From Clostridia bacterium (GTDB lineage Bacteria > Bacillota > Clostridia > Christensenellales > Borkfalkiaceae): a DNA stretch of 5,657 nt. Numbering within the stretch: position 1 is the first letter of the stretch; each line of letters begins with the position of its first letter. Location of the stretch: contig JAIDIR010000193.1 of NCBI GenBank assembly GCA_029052615.1, positions 1-5,657 of the forward strand, read 5' to 3'. Positions 1 through 5,657 of this stretch are shown here, piece after piece. Made by a program: the position numbers and the translations under genes. Below the pieces are notes generated by a model. That model did no database searches. It saw nothing but the letters and a program-made list of their open reading frames with translations, and had not been told where the DNA came from.

Positions 1-3000
1 AACGATATCAGTTATAACGCGGCGGAAGGCACTCTGACTTTCGATTATATGGAAGATTCTATCCTGTCAATCCAAGTCACGCAGTTTAACGAAAACAACA
101 AAACAATATATACGAATACGCCTTTGACTACACTTAAAAGCTATTTTAAGGTGTCCGCAACCTATGCAAGTACCGTTGACAGCGAGGAGCCTCTAAAACC
201 GTTGACAGCTTTCGTTGTGCAAATCGACGAAAACAACGGCAAGCTTGTGGAAGGCAGCAACAGCGTTACTATTTTCACAAGCGACTACGCAAAGTCTACG
301 ACCTATACGATTGAAAACGTACAAGAACTTGAGTATACGCAAATAATAACGTTAAATTTCTCGCAGACGACGTTTACGTATCCCGTGACGGCGGAGCAGA
401 TAAGGGACAAAATATCCTTGTTCAAGGTCAAGAGAAACGACGAACAGACGGTGGACGTCGATAAGAGCGAAGCGACGGTAGAGGGTGATTTATCTGTCGG
501 CACCAACAAACAGCTGACTTTAAAGCTTGGCGACCTTTCCAAAACTTTTAACGTGACCATAAACAAGGGCACGTACGTTATGGACGGCGTTGAGCTGTCG
601 GGTACTAAAACAGTAACTTACGACGGCGACCCTCACGCACTTACTTTGTCGGGTACTCTGCCCGAAGGCGTAACCCCTGGCGATATAACTTATACCAAGC
701 AGGGCGGCACGCCGAGCACGACCGCACCGACGGACGCGGGTACTTATGCCGTAAAGGTAAGCTTTACCGGCGACAGCACAAATTACAATACTATAAACGA
801 CGTAACCGCAACACTGACGATTAACAAGGCAACTCACGAAATTTCTGCGGATTACGAAAAGACCAAACAATTCACTTATACGGGTGAGAAAATTGCTTTG
901 CCCGCAAACTGGATTGACGTGCCTGCGGGCGTTGACGTCAAGTATTACGAGGTGGTTGACGGCGTTGTCGGCACTACCGAATTTACGGGCGCGACGGATA
1001 TTAAAGTTTATAATTTAAAGGCGGTGTTCACGGTTGACGACCCAGACAACTACGAAGTGCCCACAGCCGTGGATTTGATTTTCCAAATTACGAACAAAAA
1101 AATTCACAAAATGGGCGGCACCGAGTTCAAGCCCGCTGCGGACAGCGGTCTGACGGACGATGGTAACAACGGCTTTAAGGCTACGTACACCGGCGCAGGT
1201 TTCGATATTGGTATAGAGCTGGGTGACGACGCGAAAACCGAGGGCGTAACCGTTGATACTAAGACGATAAAGAAGCTGAATGACGGCGGCAACCCTGACA
1301 ATAGTTCTGACTGGACTACCGTTTCCAAAATCGAGGGTGCAGGAACATATAAAGTCGAATTCACGTTTAAAGGCGCAAGCGACGAGTATGAAGTAGTGCC
1401 TCCTATGAGCACGACGGTCACCATTGATAAGGCGGACGTGGACGCGAGCGGCGCAAGCTTTAAGCCCTCCGCAATAAGCGGACTGACGGCGGACGACAAC
1501 GGTGGATATAAGGCTACTTATAAGCCCGACAGCGACGGTTTTAAGTTTACGGTTGCCGACCTTGACCCCGACAGTATACCTGCGGCAGCGACTCCCAAAA
1601 CGCCCGTTTACAAGAAGCTTGTGAACGGCAACTGGGAAACGGTTTCCGAGATTAAGGAAGCGGGCGAATACAAGGTTGTGGTTGAGTTTGACCCGACCGA
1701 CCCCGCAAACTATAACGGCGGTATTGACCCCGTTGAAATTGCGATTACAATTGACGACGCGGTTGTGACCGGCGTTACTGCAAAGGTGGAGAGCGATGCG
1801 GCGTTTAATACGGCAAGTACGCTTGATGACGTTAAGGCAAAGCTTACCGCCGAAATCGAGTACAACAACGGTAATAAAGATAGCGTTAAGGTTGAAGACC
1901 TTGAAATTACATGTGACGGCTTGCACGACGGAAAGCTTAAGGCGGGCAAGCAGGTTGTAAACGTTAAGTATTCGGACGGCGTTGAAACGACGGTTGAAAT
2001 AGAGGTTGCAAAGGTCAAGGTTGCGCTGCCCATGTTCAAGGGCGGCTTGAAGTATACGGGCGTTGAGCTTAAACCCAAGGCTGAAAACTTCAACGGATAC
2101 GACGAAAACCTTATGACTTTCGTCGTTGACAAGACTATTCCCGGTTTGACTGTCGGTTCATACAAGGCAGTGTTCGCTTTGAACGACCCCGAAAACTACG
2201 AATGGTCAACTGCAACGACTTTAAAGAAAACCGTATTTGCCGTTGCAGTCTACGACGAAATGGTGCTGAACGCAAACGAAGCGGCGGTTGACTGGAATAT
2301 TTCAAAAGCCGTTTTGACCGCGACTAAGACCGAGGGTGGTTTGCCCGTGTTTGCAAGCGATAGCTTTATCGGCGCGTTTGCGGACGTAGTAACCTTGAAG
2401 TACTATAAGGACGAAGCTTGCACCGAAGAGGTTGCGGCGGAAGACCTTGCAAGAGAAACGCAGTATTACGTTAAGGCTGAACTTATCGACACGGATAACT
2501 TCGAGCTTGACGCGAGCGCGGCGCAGTACACGGTTAAATCGTTTACTTACACGACACCCGCAAAGGAGCTGACCGTTTGGGATAAAGTCGTAAGGTTCTT
2601 AAAGGCAAACTGGCTGTGGCTTGTGATTGCGGTCGTTGCGCTGATACTTCTTATAACGATTATTGCGTGCGCGGCGCGTGCGGCAAAGAAAAAGCGTGAG
2701 CGCGAGGAACGCAGGCTTGCCGAGGAAAAGGCGGAGCGCGAGCGCAAGGAAGAGCGCGACAGAGAGGAACGCCGACTTGAGCGCGAGGAGCGTATGGCGC
2801 GCCTTTCGCAACAGCAGCAGGCAATGCCTCAGATGATGATGCCGCAGATGACGCAGATGCCGCAAATGCCTCAGCAGCAGCCCCAGTACGCGCCCCAGCA
2901 GCAGCCTATGGCAACGGGCGGCGGCGCTTCGTCCAACGAAATAGCCGAGCTTAAAGCCGAAATATCGGCAATGAAGGCAGAGGCGGCGGCAAAGGAATCG

Positions 3001-3492
3001 GCTGCGCTCAGGGCGGAGGTTATGCGCGCCGAACAGGCGGCAATGAAAGCCGAGCAGAACGCGGTGTTGCGCAGTGACGTAAACGCAATACGCGGCGAAC
3101 AGTTCTCCGGTCTTAACATGGACGCAATGACCGAAATTATGACCCGTGCGCTTAAAAACGTGTTTGCTTCGGCGGCTCAGCCCGTGGTTACCGCGCCTCC
3201 CGCACAGCCCGCGCAACTGACGGACGGAAGCTCTTCAACGGCGACGGCAAACGCCGTTTATCCGCCCGACGCGGTTATGACTACGGTTACGACGACCAAG
3301 ATAGACACGACCAAAAAGCCCGCGCAGAGCGCGCCTAACGCAGACCGTGCGGCGCCCGGCGGCAGGACTATAGTGCGCAACGTCGTGGCGCCCATGCCCG
3401 TGGACGATGGAAGGATATTCGACGTGGGCGGCTTCTACAAGCCCGCCGACCCCGTTGATATGGGCTTTGAGGAAGAGGACAAAAAAGATTAA
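1..3492 (+). CDS. Large MBG/Ig-like repeat surface protein with one TM helix and a long cytoplasmic tail (5' partial)
   Basis: The frame is open from base 1 with no stop, so the ATG at 49 is probably internal and the true start and any signal peptide lie upstream. The visible part is 1163 residues. Residues 1 to about 189 look like Ig-like (Big_3-type) beta domains. About 190-858 hold six MBG-like repeats with one more Ig-like domain between the fourth and fifth. A single hydrophobic helix follows (bases 2611-2673, from WLWLVIAVVALIL). It is followed by a basic KKKRERE stop-transfer, which predicts an outside N-terminal part and an inside C-terminal part. The tail of about 272 residues has an Arg/Glu helix, a Met/Gln/Pro-rich stretch, an Ala/Glu/Lys coiled coil (bases 2932-3102), a Pro/Thr/Ala linker and an acidic end (EEEDKKD). 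There is no LPXTG anchor. An adhesin or envelope-scaffold role is inferred from architecture only; no enzymatic domain is visible. The gene is followed by its own terminator. Confidence 0.9.
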   Translation, partial: NDISYNAAEGTLTFDYMEDSILSIQVTQFNENNKTIYTNTPLTTLKSYFKVSATYASTVDSEEPLKPLTAFVVQIDENNGKLVEGSNSVTIFTSDYAKSTTYTIENVQELEYTQIITLNFSQTTFTYPVTAEQIRDKISLFKVKRNDEQTVDVDKSEATVEGDLSVGTNKQLTLKLGDLSKTFNVTINKGTYVMDGVELSGTKTVTYDGDPHALTLSGTLPEGVTPGDITYTKQGGTPSTTAPTDAGTYAVKVSFTGDSTNYNTINDVTATLTINKATHEISADYEKTKQFTYTGEKIALPANWIDVPAGVDVKYYEVVDGVVGTTEFTGATDIKVYNLKAVFTVDDPDNYEVPTAVDLIFQITNKKIHKMGGTEFKPAADSGLTDDGNNGFKATYTGAGFDIGIELGDDAKTEGVTVDTKTIKKLNDGGNPDNSSDWTTVSKIEGAGTYKVEFTFKGASDEYEVVPPMSTTVTIDKADVDASGASFKPSAISGLTADDNGGYKATYKPDSDGFKFTVADLDPDSIPAAATPKTPVYKKLVNGNWETVSEIKEAGEYKVVVEFDPTDPANYNGGIDPVEIAITIDDAVVTGVTAKVESDAAFNTASTLDDVKAKLTAEIEYNNGNKDSVKVEDLEITCDGLHDGKLKAGKQVVNVKYSDGVETTVEIEVAKVKVALPMFKGGLKYTGVELKPKAENFNGYDENLMTFVVDKTIPGLTVGSYKAVFALNDPENYEWSTATTLKKTVFAVAVYDEMVLNANEAAVDWNISKAVLTATKTEGGLPVFASDSFIGAFADVVTLKYYKDEACTEEVAAEDLARETQYYVKAELIDTDNFELDASAAQYTVKSFTYTTPAKELTVWDKVVRFLKANWLWLVIAVVALILLITIIACAARAAKKKREREERRLAEEKAERERKEERDREERRLEREERMARLSQQQQAMPQMMMPQMTQMPQMPQQQPQYAPQQQPMATGGGASSNEIAELKAEISAMKAEAAAKESAALRAEVMRAEQAAMKAEQNAVLRSDVNAIRGEQFSGLNMDAMTEIMTRALKNVFASAAQPVVTAPPAQPAQLTDGSSSTATANAVYPPDAVMTTVTTTKIDTTKKPAQSAPNADRAAPGGRTIVRNVVAPMPVDDGRIFDVGGFYKPADPVDMGFEEEDKKD
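568..2574 (+). repeat. Tandem MBG-like protein repeats within the surface protein
   Basis: Six diverged units can be aligned by eye, at roughly 568-831, 832-1101, 1102-1434, 1435-1761, 2014-2259 and 2260-2574. An Ig-like domain at 1762-2013 interrupts them. Most units open with a Y-(T/D)-G type strand (VTYDGDPHAL, FTYTGEKIAL, LKYTGVELKP). Each ends with a pattern like G-x-Y-x-V-x(3)-F ... NY ... T-x-x-I (AGTYAVKVSF, AGTYKVEFTF, AGEYKVVVEF, VGSYKAVFAL), usually with a D-P-x-N-Y or similar turn. This matches the MBG family of bacterial extracellular beta domains. Units 3 and 4 are the closest pair (see findings). Unit 6 is the most diverged. Boundaries are approximate. Confidence 0.75.
2674..2931 (+). 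repeat. Low-complexity juxtamembrane tail: Arg/Glu helix, then Met/Gln/Pro-rich stretch
   Basis: Directly after the membrane helix, bases 2674-2805 encode an almost uninterrupted Arg/Glu/Lys helix. It is built from repeats of a gagcgcgaggaacgc-like unit (EREERRL occurs twice in near-identical form). Bases 2806-2931 then encode Gln, Met and Pro runs (PQMMMPQM, QMPQMPQQQPQYAPQQQP) followed by a Gly/Ala/Ser hinge. At the DNA level these are imperfect tandem repeats of atgccgcagatg and cagcagcag. Such tracts can slip in replication, so their length may vary between strains. The charged helix probably projects from the inner membrane face; its partner is unknown. Confidence 0.7.
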
Positions 3493-3500
3493 ATAAGTAT

Positions 3501-3538
3501 AGCCCCGCGGCGCAAACGCCGCGGGGCTTTCTCTTTTT
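3501..3538 (+). terminator. Strong intrinsic terminator after the surface protein gene
   Basis: There is a perfect 12-bp GC-rich stem (3501-3512 pairing with 3517-3528), a CAAA tetraloop and a T-rich tail (3529-3538). It starts 8 bases after the TAA stop. It separates the surface protein gene from the SDR/spoVAC cluster. Confidence 0.95.
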
Positions 3539-3583
3539 CAAACGCGCCGTATAAAAGTTAGCCGCATTTCGCAAAATAGTCGT

Positions 3584-4402
3584 ATGGAAAAGAATTCGGC
3601 TAAAAGTAAAACGGTGCGCCCCTCCGTGGTGGTGGTAGGCGGCAGCTCGGGCATCGGCTACGAAACGTGCGTGCGGCTGGTAAACCGCGGCTGGGAGGTC
3701 ACAAATATTTCCCGAACGCCCTGCAACAACGCCAAGGTGCACAATATCTGCGCCGACGTGGCGCGCGGCAGCGAGGCTTACGACGCAATAGTCGCAACGG
3801 CGGACAGGTACGGGCTTAACGCGCTGGTATATTGCGCGGGCTTTTCGATGGCGGCGCCCATAGAGTACGTCAAGGAGACCGACTATAAATATCTTTTCGA
3901 GGTCAACTATTTCGGCGCGCTTAAAGCCATGCAGACCTGCATACCCTTTATGAAAAAGAAGGGCGGCAAGATGGTGCTGGTCGGCTCGCTCGGCGGCGAC
4001 GTGCCCGTGGTGTTCGACAGCTTTTATTCCTCGTCCAAGGCGGCGCTTGAAATGCTGGCAAGGGAGGCGAATAACGAGCTCAACGTCTACGGCATTTCGG
4101 TCACGGCGGTATTGCCCGGCGGCACTGCAACCAACTTTTCGTTCAAGCGCAAAATATATCCCGAGGAGGAGAACGGCACCTACGCCAAGTCGCTAAACAG
4201 GGCGGTTGCCGCGCTTGCCAATATGGAGCAGGGCGGTATGAAGCCCTCGCGCGTGGCGGAGGATATATATAAAATTCTCGTTTCCCCCAAGCCGCCGATT
4301 ATAAAGACGTGCGGCGCAAAAAATACGGCGGCGCGCTTTGCAACGCGCGTTATGCCCGAAAAATTCACGAGCTATTTAAACGGGAGAATGTTCAACCAAT
4401 GA
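3584..4402 (+). CDS. Short-chain dehydrogenase/reductase (SDR), classical type
   Basis: This 272-residue NAD(P)(H)-dependent oxidoreductase has a full classical SDR motif set. It shows a glycine-rich cofactor loop GGSSGIG (19-25), Arg44 after the second strand (which suggests NADP(H)), Asp58, CAG in place of the usual NAG (84-86), structural Asn108, and catalytic Ser135, Tyr148 and Lys152 (YSSSK). A PGG segment follows at 178-180. The length is normal for the family plus a short C-terminal extension. The substrate cannot be told; the general look is that of lipid or 3-oxoacyl/ketosphinganine-type reductases, which is only a guess. The ATG at 3584 gives a 14-residue lead into the first strand, but no convincing Shine-Dalgarno precedes it. 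Its TGA overlaps the ATG of a possible small ORF, and spoVAC begins 76 bases downstream, so co-transcription is likely. Confidence 0.92.
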   Translation: MEKNSAKSKTVRPSVVVVGGSSGIGYETCVRLVNRGWEVTNISRTPCNNAKVHNICADVARGSEAYDAIVATADRYGLNALVYCAGFSMAAPIEYVKETDYKYLFEVNYFGALKAMQTCIPFMKKKGGKMVLVGSLGGDVPVVFDSFYSSSKAALEMLAREANNELNVYGISVTAVLPGGTATNFSFKRKIYPEEENGTYAKSLNRAVAALANMEQGGMKPSRVAEDIYKILVSPKPPIIKTCGAKNTAARFATRVMPEKFTSYLNGRMFNQ

Positions 4403-4494
4403 GGAAGGAATACGACTTGACGCGCCGCGACGAAAGGGAAACTTTGTATAAGGGAATAAAGGAGAGTGGGGTAAGAAATGACAGGAAAGCATAA
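4399..4494 (+). CDS. Possible 31-residue small ORF linking the SDR and spoVAC genes
   Basis: An ATG overlaps the SDR stop in an ATGA arrangement, typical of translational coupling. The frame runs 31 codons and its TAA lies 17 bases inside spoVAC. The product is very hydrophilic and charged (begins MRKEYDLTRRDERETLYKG), with no membrane segment and no family I recognise. A weak GGGAG (4382-4386) lies 12 bases upstream. It could be a real small protein, a coupling device that delivers ribosomes to the spoVAC start, or chance. A longer version of the same frame from an ATG at 4309 lies inside the SDR gene and is less likely. Confidence 0.3.
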   Translation: MRKEYDLTRRDERETLYKGIKESGVRNDRKA

Positions 4495-4927
4495 GGACAA
4501 TTTCAACGCCAACTACCTGCAGTACGTAAAGACGCAGGAACCCAAAACCAAGCACTTCAAAAACTGCCTTGCGGCGTTCGGCGTGGGCGGACTTATTTGC
4601 TGCATAGGTCAGTTTTTCCGCTTTATGCTGGAATACGCGGGCTTGTCGGGCGACGTCCTTGCGGGCACCGTTTCGGCAATACTAATATTTATAAGCTGCC
4701 TTTTGACGGGCTTCGGCGTGTATGACAGGATTGGCAGACACGCGGGCGCGGGCTCGATAGTGCCCATTACGGGCTTTGCAAACTCGGTCGCGTCGCCTGC
4801 AATAGAGTTCAAAACCGAGGGCTGGATTTACGGTATGGCTGCAAAAATGTTCACCGTTGCGGGACCGATAATTGTGTTCGGCGTGTTCTCGGGAGTACTT
4901 GTCGGATTGATATACTCGTTTATATAA
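4478..4927 (+). CDS. spoVAC: Stage V sporulation protein AC (SpoVAC)
   Basis: The 149-residue membrane protein is almost the same length as B. subtilis SpoVAC (about 150). It carries the family hallmarks: a soluble N-terminal stretch ending in a Lys/Pro-rich segment, GGLICCIGQ (37-45), GFGVYDRIG (78-86), AGAGSIVPITGFANS (89-103) and EFKTEG (110-115). Hydrophobic segments lie at about 28-46, 61-78 and 128-148. In characterised species SpoVA proteins sit in the forespore/spore inner membrane and move Ca-dipicolinic acid in during sporulation and out during germination. SpoVAC has been reported to form a mechanosensitive channel. The start is supported by an AAAGGAGAG sequence at 4458-4466, spaced slightly long from the ATG. 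The gene is usually followed by spoVAD and spoVAE, but here the next gene is pflA. No sporulation-sigma promoter was recognised just upstream, so it may depend on transcription from the SDR gene. Confidence 0.95.
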   Translation: MTGKHKDNFNANYLQYVKTQEPKTKHFKNCLAAFGVGGLICCIGQFFRFMLEYAGLSGDVLAGTVSAILIFISCLLTGFGVYDRIGRHAGAGSIVPITGFANSVASPAIEFKTEGWIYGMAAKMFTVAGPIIVFGVFSGVLVGLIYSFI

Positions 4928-4963
4928 ACACTATATATTGTATTTAATTGCCGTAACCTGTCA

Positions 4964-4978
4964 ATATTTTGTAAATAT
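4964..4978. repeat. AT-rich inverted repeat just upstream of the pflA promoter
   Basis: ATATTT and AAATAT form a perfect 6-bp palindrome around TGT, ending 3 bases before the -35 box. It could be an operator, or simply part of an AT-rich UP-like element. It lacks a T-run and is too weak to serve as a spoVAC terminator. No known regulator consensus was recognised. Confidence 0.35.
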
Positions 4979-4981
4979 GTG

Positions 4982-5010
4982 TTGACAACGGTGCTGCCGT
5001 ATGTTATAAT
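4982..5010 (+). promoter_or_regulatory. SigA-type promoter for pflA, consensus with extended -10
   Basis: The -35 is TTGACA (4982-4987) and the -10 is TATAAT (5005-5010), both perfect, with the ideal 17-bp spacer. A TG one base upstream of the -10 (TGTTATAAT) adds an extended -10. Transcription would start near 5017-5018, giving a leader of about 140 nt that holds the riboswitch and terminator below. Such a strong promoter fits control by attenuation in the leader rather than at initiation. Confidence 0.93.
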
Positions 5011-5027
5011 CCGATTGAATATAAGGC

Positions 5028-5105
5028 GCGCCGTAACTGACGAAAATTTTTGCGGAATACCGCAGTGGAGCGGCGCAGGGACCTGTTTCCGCCGTTCGTC
5101 TGGGC
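5028..5105 (+). promoter_or_regulatory. ZTP riboswitch (pfl RNA motif) aptamer
   Basis: The leader matches the ZTP/pfl motif as I recall it. P1 is GCGCCG (5028-5033) pairing with CGGCGC (5071-5076). The conserved GUAACUGACG-like internal segment lies at 5033-5042. P2 is UGCGG/CCGCA (5051-5055, 5060-5064) with an AAUA loop, followed by the conserved GGAGCG (5067-5072). After a short linker comes the 3' domain, with CCGCC (5089-5093) and the hallmark CUGGGCA (5100-5106). The family pseudoknot is present as GACGAA (5039-5044) pairing with UUCGUC (5095-5100). The usual GGCG/CGCC is here GACG/CGUC, a compensated change that supports real RNA structure. The family binds ZMP/ZTP, purine intermediates that signal shortage of 10-formyl-tetrahydrofolate, and is named for its link to pfl genes. 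Confidence 0.88.
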
Positions 5106-5143
5106 AAATTTACTTGTAAACGAGTAGATTGCCCTATTTTTTT
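5102..5143 (+). terminator. Riboswitch-controlled intrinsic terminator (attenuator) in the pflA leader
   Basis: GGGCAA (5102-5107) pairs with TTGCCC (5129-5134). After one bulged A, TTTACT (5109-5114) pairs with AGTAGA (5123-5128), and the stem can extend through TG/CG to a UAAA tetraloop. Seven Ts follow at 5137-5143. The 5' arm reuses the GGGC of the riboswitch 3' domain (5102-5105), so ligand-stabilised P3/pseudoknot and the terminator exclude each other. This predicts an ON switch: ligand bound, pflA transcribed. Confidence 0.88.
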
Positions 5144-5145
5144 AC

Positions 5146-5150
5146 GGAGG
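5146..5150 (+). promoter_or_regulatory. Ribosome binding site of pflA
   Basis: GGAGG lies 7 bases before the GTG at 5158 and fixes that non-ATG start. It sits right after the terminator T-run, outside the stem, so control is more likely on transcription than on ribosome access. Confidence 0.85.
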
Positions 5151-5157
5151 TTTAGCT

Positions 5158-5591
5158 GTGGTCGGGTATATTCATTCCTTTGAATCGTTCGGTACCGTGG
5201 ACGGACCGGGAATACGCTTCGTGGTGTTTATGCAGGGCTGCCCCATGCGCTGTCTGTACTGCCACAACCCCGACACCTGGCAGAGGGGCGGAAAGGAATA
5301 CACGCCCGAGGAAGTCGCGGCAAACGTAAAAAAGTACAAGAGCTATTTTACGGGCGGAGGCGGCGTCACCGTTTCTGGCGGCGAGCCGCTGTTGCAGGCG
5401 GAATTCGTGCGCGAGCTTTTCACCATTTTAAAGAATTCGGGCATACACACCGCGCTCGACACCTCGGGAATAGTTTTCAACCCGGAGGACAAGCACAAGC
5501 TGGACGGGCTTTTAAACGTGACCGACCTCGTGTTGCTCGATATAAAGCATATCGATTGCGCGGAGCACGAAAAGCTTACGGGGCACGGCAA
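5158..5591 (+). CDS. pflA: Pyruvate formate-lyase activating enzyme (3' truncated by contig end/adapter)
   Basis: This radical-SAM enzyme installs the glycyl radical on pyruvate formate-lyase, using S-adenosylmethionine and a 4Fe-4S cluster in the cytoplasm. The start is a GTG with a good GGAGG. The sequence shows the PflA signature GTVDGPGIRFVVF (12-24). Next come the cluster cysteines Cys28, Cys32 and Cys35 (CPMRCLYC), followed by HNPDTW (36-41). SGGEP (73-77) is the radical-SAM GGE motif; LDTSG lies at 100-104 and LLDIK at 126-130. Family members are about 245 residues, so roughly 100 C-terminal residues are missing. Only about 145 codons are genomic. The frame formally continues to a TAG at 5629-5631, but those last 13 codons are translated adapter and index, so this is not a natural truncation or pseudogene. 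Its partner pflB is not in the window. Expression is predicted to be controlled by the leader riboswitch. Confidence 0.93.
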
Positions 5592-5657
5592 CTGTCTCAA
5601 ATACACATCTGACGCTCCCGAAGAACTCTAGGGTGTAGAACTCGGTGGTCGCAGAAT
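5592..5657. other. Illumina Nextera adapter, i5 index and partial P5 (sequencing artefact)
   Basis: From 5592 the sequence follows the Nextera read-through order as I recall it: the Tn5 mosaic end (CTGTCTC..ATACACATCT), the Read 1 adapter complement (GACGCT.CCGA.GA, to 5624), an 8-base index (5625-5632), and the P5 complement (GTGTAGA.CTCGGTGGTCGC, from 5633). I count 51 matches in 58 fixed positions, with differences at 5599, 5600, 5617, 5622, 5640, 5653 and 5655, as expected of low-quality read ends. The index ACTCTAGG is the reverse complement of CCTAGAGT, which I remember as the Nextera XT S516 index. Not biological sequence. Confidence 0.95.

Noticed and set aside
1015..1926. Long antisense open frame (303 codons) under the surface protein
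   Set aside because: It is a shadow of the repeat-coding strand, with no ribosome binding site or recognisable domain.
2701..2910. CRISPR-like or DNA-level regulatory repeats
   Set aside because: The repeats are short, in frame, without spacers, and explained by the encoded Arg/Glu and Met/Gln/Pro tracts.
2599..3216. Antisense open frame rich in His/Leu/Arg opposite the tail
   Set aside because: It is the complement of the low-complexity Arg/Glu/Gln/Met codons; its repetitive HLRHLRH-type composition is an artefact.
3549..3580. Possible SigF/SigG promoter (GTATA plus an A-rich -10) before the SDR gene
   Set aside because: The -10 does not fit the consensus well, and the start would fall almost on the ATG.
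4417..4452. Possible SigA promoter for spoVAC (TTGACG ... TATAAG)
   Set aside because: The spacer is 22-24 bases, too long for a SigA promoter.
4964..4978. Terminator for spoVAC
   Set aside because: The stem is 6 A-T pairs with no following T-run, too weak for intrinsic termination.
5592..5631. Natural C-terminal end of a short 157-residue PflA or a pflA pseudogene
   Set aside because: The residues after N145 are translated adapter, and the stop codon falls in the index, so the truncation is technical.

Overview
The window looks like a piece of an endospore-forming Firmicute of the Clostridia type, probably an uncultured lineage. The evidence is a clear SpoVAC spore-membrane protein, a pyruvate formate-lyase activating enzyme (anaerobic fermentation), AGGAGG-type ribosome binding sites and a near-perfect SigA promoter. 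All genes are on the + strand. The last 66 bases are not genomic. They match an Illumina Nextera transposase adapter, an i5 index and part of P5, so this is probably the raw end of a short-read contig.

Layout: (1) Bases 1-3492 hold the 3' part of a very large surface protein, open at the window start. It has Ig-like and MBG-like beta repeats, one membrane helix, and a long cytoplasmic tail that is charged, then Met/Gln/Pro-rich, then coiled-coil. A strong intrinsic terminator (3501-3538) closes it. (2) Bases 3584-4927 are a tight cluster: a short-chain dehydrogenase/reductase, a possible 31-residue ORF overlapping both neighbours, and spoVAC. The usual partners spoVAD and spoVAE do not follow. 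(3) Bases 4928-5157 are non-coding but full of signals: an AT-rich palindrome, a consensus extended -10 promoter, a ZTP (pfl-motif) riboswitch aptamer, and an overlapping intrinsic terminator just before the pflA ribosome binding site. (4) Bases 5158-5591 are the first 145 codons of pflA. The apparent stop codon lies inside the adapter index. (5) Bases 5592-5657 are adapter.

The best-supported regulatory story is that ZTP/ZMP, which builds up when 10-formyl-tetrahydrofolate is short, would let transcription pass the leader terminator. PflA would then activate pyruvate formate-lyase and supply formate for one-carbon metabolism. The SDR and spoVAC may be co-expressed because they sit so close, but no sporulation promoter could be identified. 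I see no mobile element, CRISPR array, rRNA or tRNA.
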